DNA of 33,219 nucleotides, from assembly GCA_900539145.1 (NCBI GenBank), contig UQAX01000031.1, positions 1 through 33,219 on the forward strand, in the 5' to 3' direction. Shown here one piece after another: positions 32,963 to 33,219 of this stretch (position 1 is its first letter; each line of letters starts with the position of its first letter). Both the position numbers and the translations under genes were made by a program. Below the pieces are notes generated by a model, which was given only the letters and a program-made list of their open reading frames with translations, had not been told where the DNA came from and did no database searches. The DNA comes from an uncultured Blautia sp. (lineage in GTDB: Bacteria; Bacillota; Clostridia; Lachnospirales; Lachnospiraceae).

Positions 32963-33050
32963 GGAGAAATACTCAAGTGGCTGAAGAGGTGCCCCTGCTA
33001 AGGGTATAGACGGTTTACGCCGTGCGAGGGTTCAAATCCCTCTTTCTCCG
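32963..33050 (+). tRNA. tRNA-Ser(GCU)
   Basis: A complete class II tRNA of 88 nt. The acceptor stem is GGAGAAA / TTTCTCC with discriminator G. The anticodon stem TGCCC/GGGTA encloses loop CTGCTAA, giving anticodon GCU, which reads AGU and AGC serine codons. The long variable arm (ACGG/CCGT) is the serine hallmark. The T-arm is GAGGG, loop TTCAAAT, CCCTC. CCA is not encoded (CTG follows). It has its own strong promoter upstream and no clear terminator before the next promoters. A 6-bp hairpin at 33052-33068 has no T-run. Confidence 0.96.
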
Positions 33051-33076
33051 CTGTAACAAATAGTTACAAAAAAGTG

Positions 33077-33105
33077 TTGACAAGCAGTGGTGAGTATGTT
33101 AATAT
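33077..33105 (+). promoter_or_regulatory. strong promoter P1, probably of an rRNA operon
   Basis: TTGACA (33077-33082), a 17-nt spacer and TAATAT (33100-33105), with an A-rich stretch upstream. It is the first of a tandem pair 74 bp apart. Confidence 0.7.
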
Positions 33106-33150
33106 ACAAAAGTTGCTGCAAGCGACATTGAAAAAAGTTTAAAAAAGTTC

Positions 33151-33179
33151 TTGACAGAAAGATGCAGATGTGATAATCT
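33151..33179 (+). promoter_or_regulatory. strong promoter P2, probably of an rRNA operon
   Basis: TTGACA (33151-33156), a 17-nt spacer and TAATCT (33174-33179). Two A-tracts immediately upstream resemble an UP element. Tandem promoters of this kind with no ribosome site or open frame after them are typical of rrn operons. The 16S gene would lie past the window end. Confidence 0.7.
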
Positions 33180-33219
33180 AGTATGGCTGTCGCAAAAGAG
33201 CAGAGATGCCGAAAGGCAG

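Noticed and set aside
33052..33068. TGTAAC/GTTACA hairpin as the tRNA-Ser terminator
   Set aside because: The stem is short and is followed by A residues rather than a T-run.
1..33219. CRISPR arrays, insertion sequences, prophage or integrase genes
   Set aside because: No regularly spaced repeats, transposase, integrase or phage-like reading frames were seen in the window.

Overview
The window is the replication-origin region of a low-GC Firmicute. The gene order serS / DUF4446 / parB / soj ... rsmG-mnmG-mnmE-jag-yidC-yidD-rnpA-rpmH | oriC | dnaA-dnaN-yaaA-recF-gyrB-gyrA, together with a DUF3881-type gene and a GldG/DUF4340 ABC operon, points to the family Lachnospiraceae, probably a Blautia-like gut anaerobe. 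The family is a fairly firm inference; the genus is a guess from gene content.

Layout. 1-4603 (minus strand): a possible tRNA-Arg remnant, then the soj-parB-DUF4446-serS-DUF3881 gene string. 4604-6059: three identical 20-bp parS palindromes bracket a plus-strand alpha/beta hydrolase, followed by a dense cluster of hairpins that resembles a structured repeat or small RNA. 6060-10811 (minus): an ABC exporter-like operon (ATPase, ABC-2 permease, GldG-like protein, DUF4340 protein). 10979-15039 (minus): mnmE-mnmG-rsmG, for tRNA and 16S rRNA modification. 15292-18152 (minus): rpmH-rnpA-yidD-yidC-jag. 18153-18897: first half of oriC, with many DnaA boxes. 18898-27485 (plus): dnaA, the second half of oriC (tandem DnaA boxes, a GC-rich block and an AT-rich unwinding candidate), dnaN, an S4-domain gene, recF, gyrB and gyrA. 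27491-28803: a small lipoprotein and a PlsC acyltransferase. 28833-32785: a divergent AraC regulator and a GH2 beta-galactosidase. 32881-33219: tRNA-Ser(GCU) and two tandem strong promoters that look like the start of an rRNA operon lying beyond the window.

How it fits together. Transcription diverges from oriC, so nearly all genes run with the replication fork. The exceptions are the hydrolase at 4865-5818 and the AraC regulator at 28833-29639. The origin genes supply initiation (DnaA), the clamp (DnaN), gap repair (RecF), supercoiling (gyrase) and origin segregation (Soj/ParB/parS). The rest is core translation and membrane insertion, plus a lactose-type catabolic unit. No phage, transposase or CRISPR array was seen. 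The least explained parts are the hairpin cluster at 5843-6019, the hydrolase between parS sites, the GldG/DUF4340 exporter, and the fine structure of the dnaA-dnaN gap.
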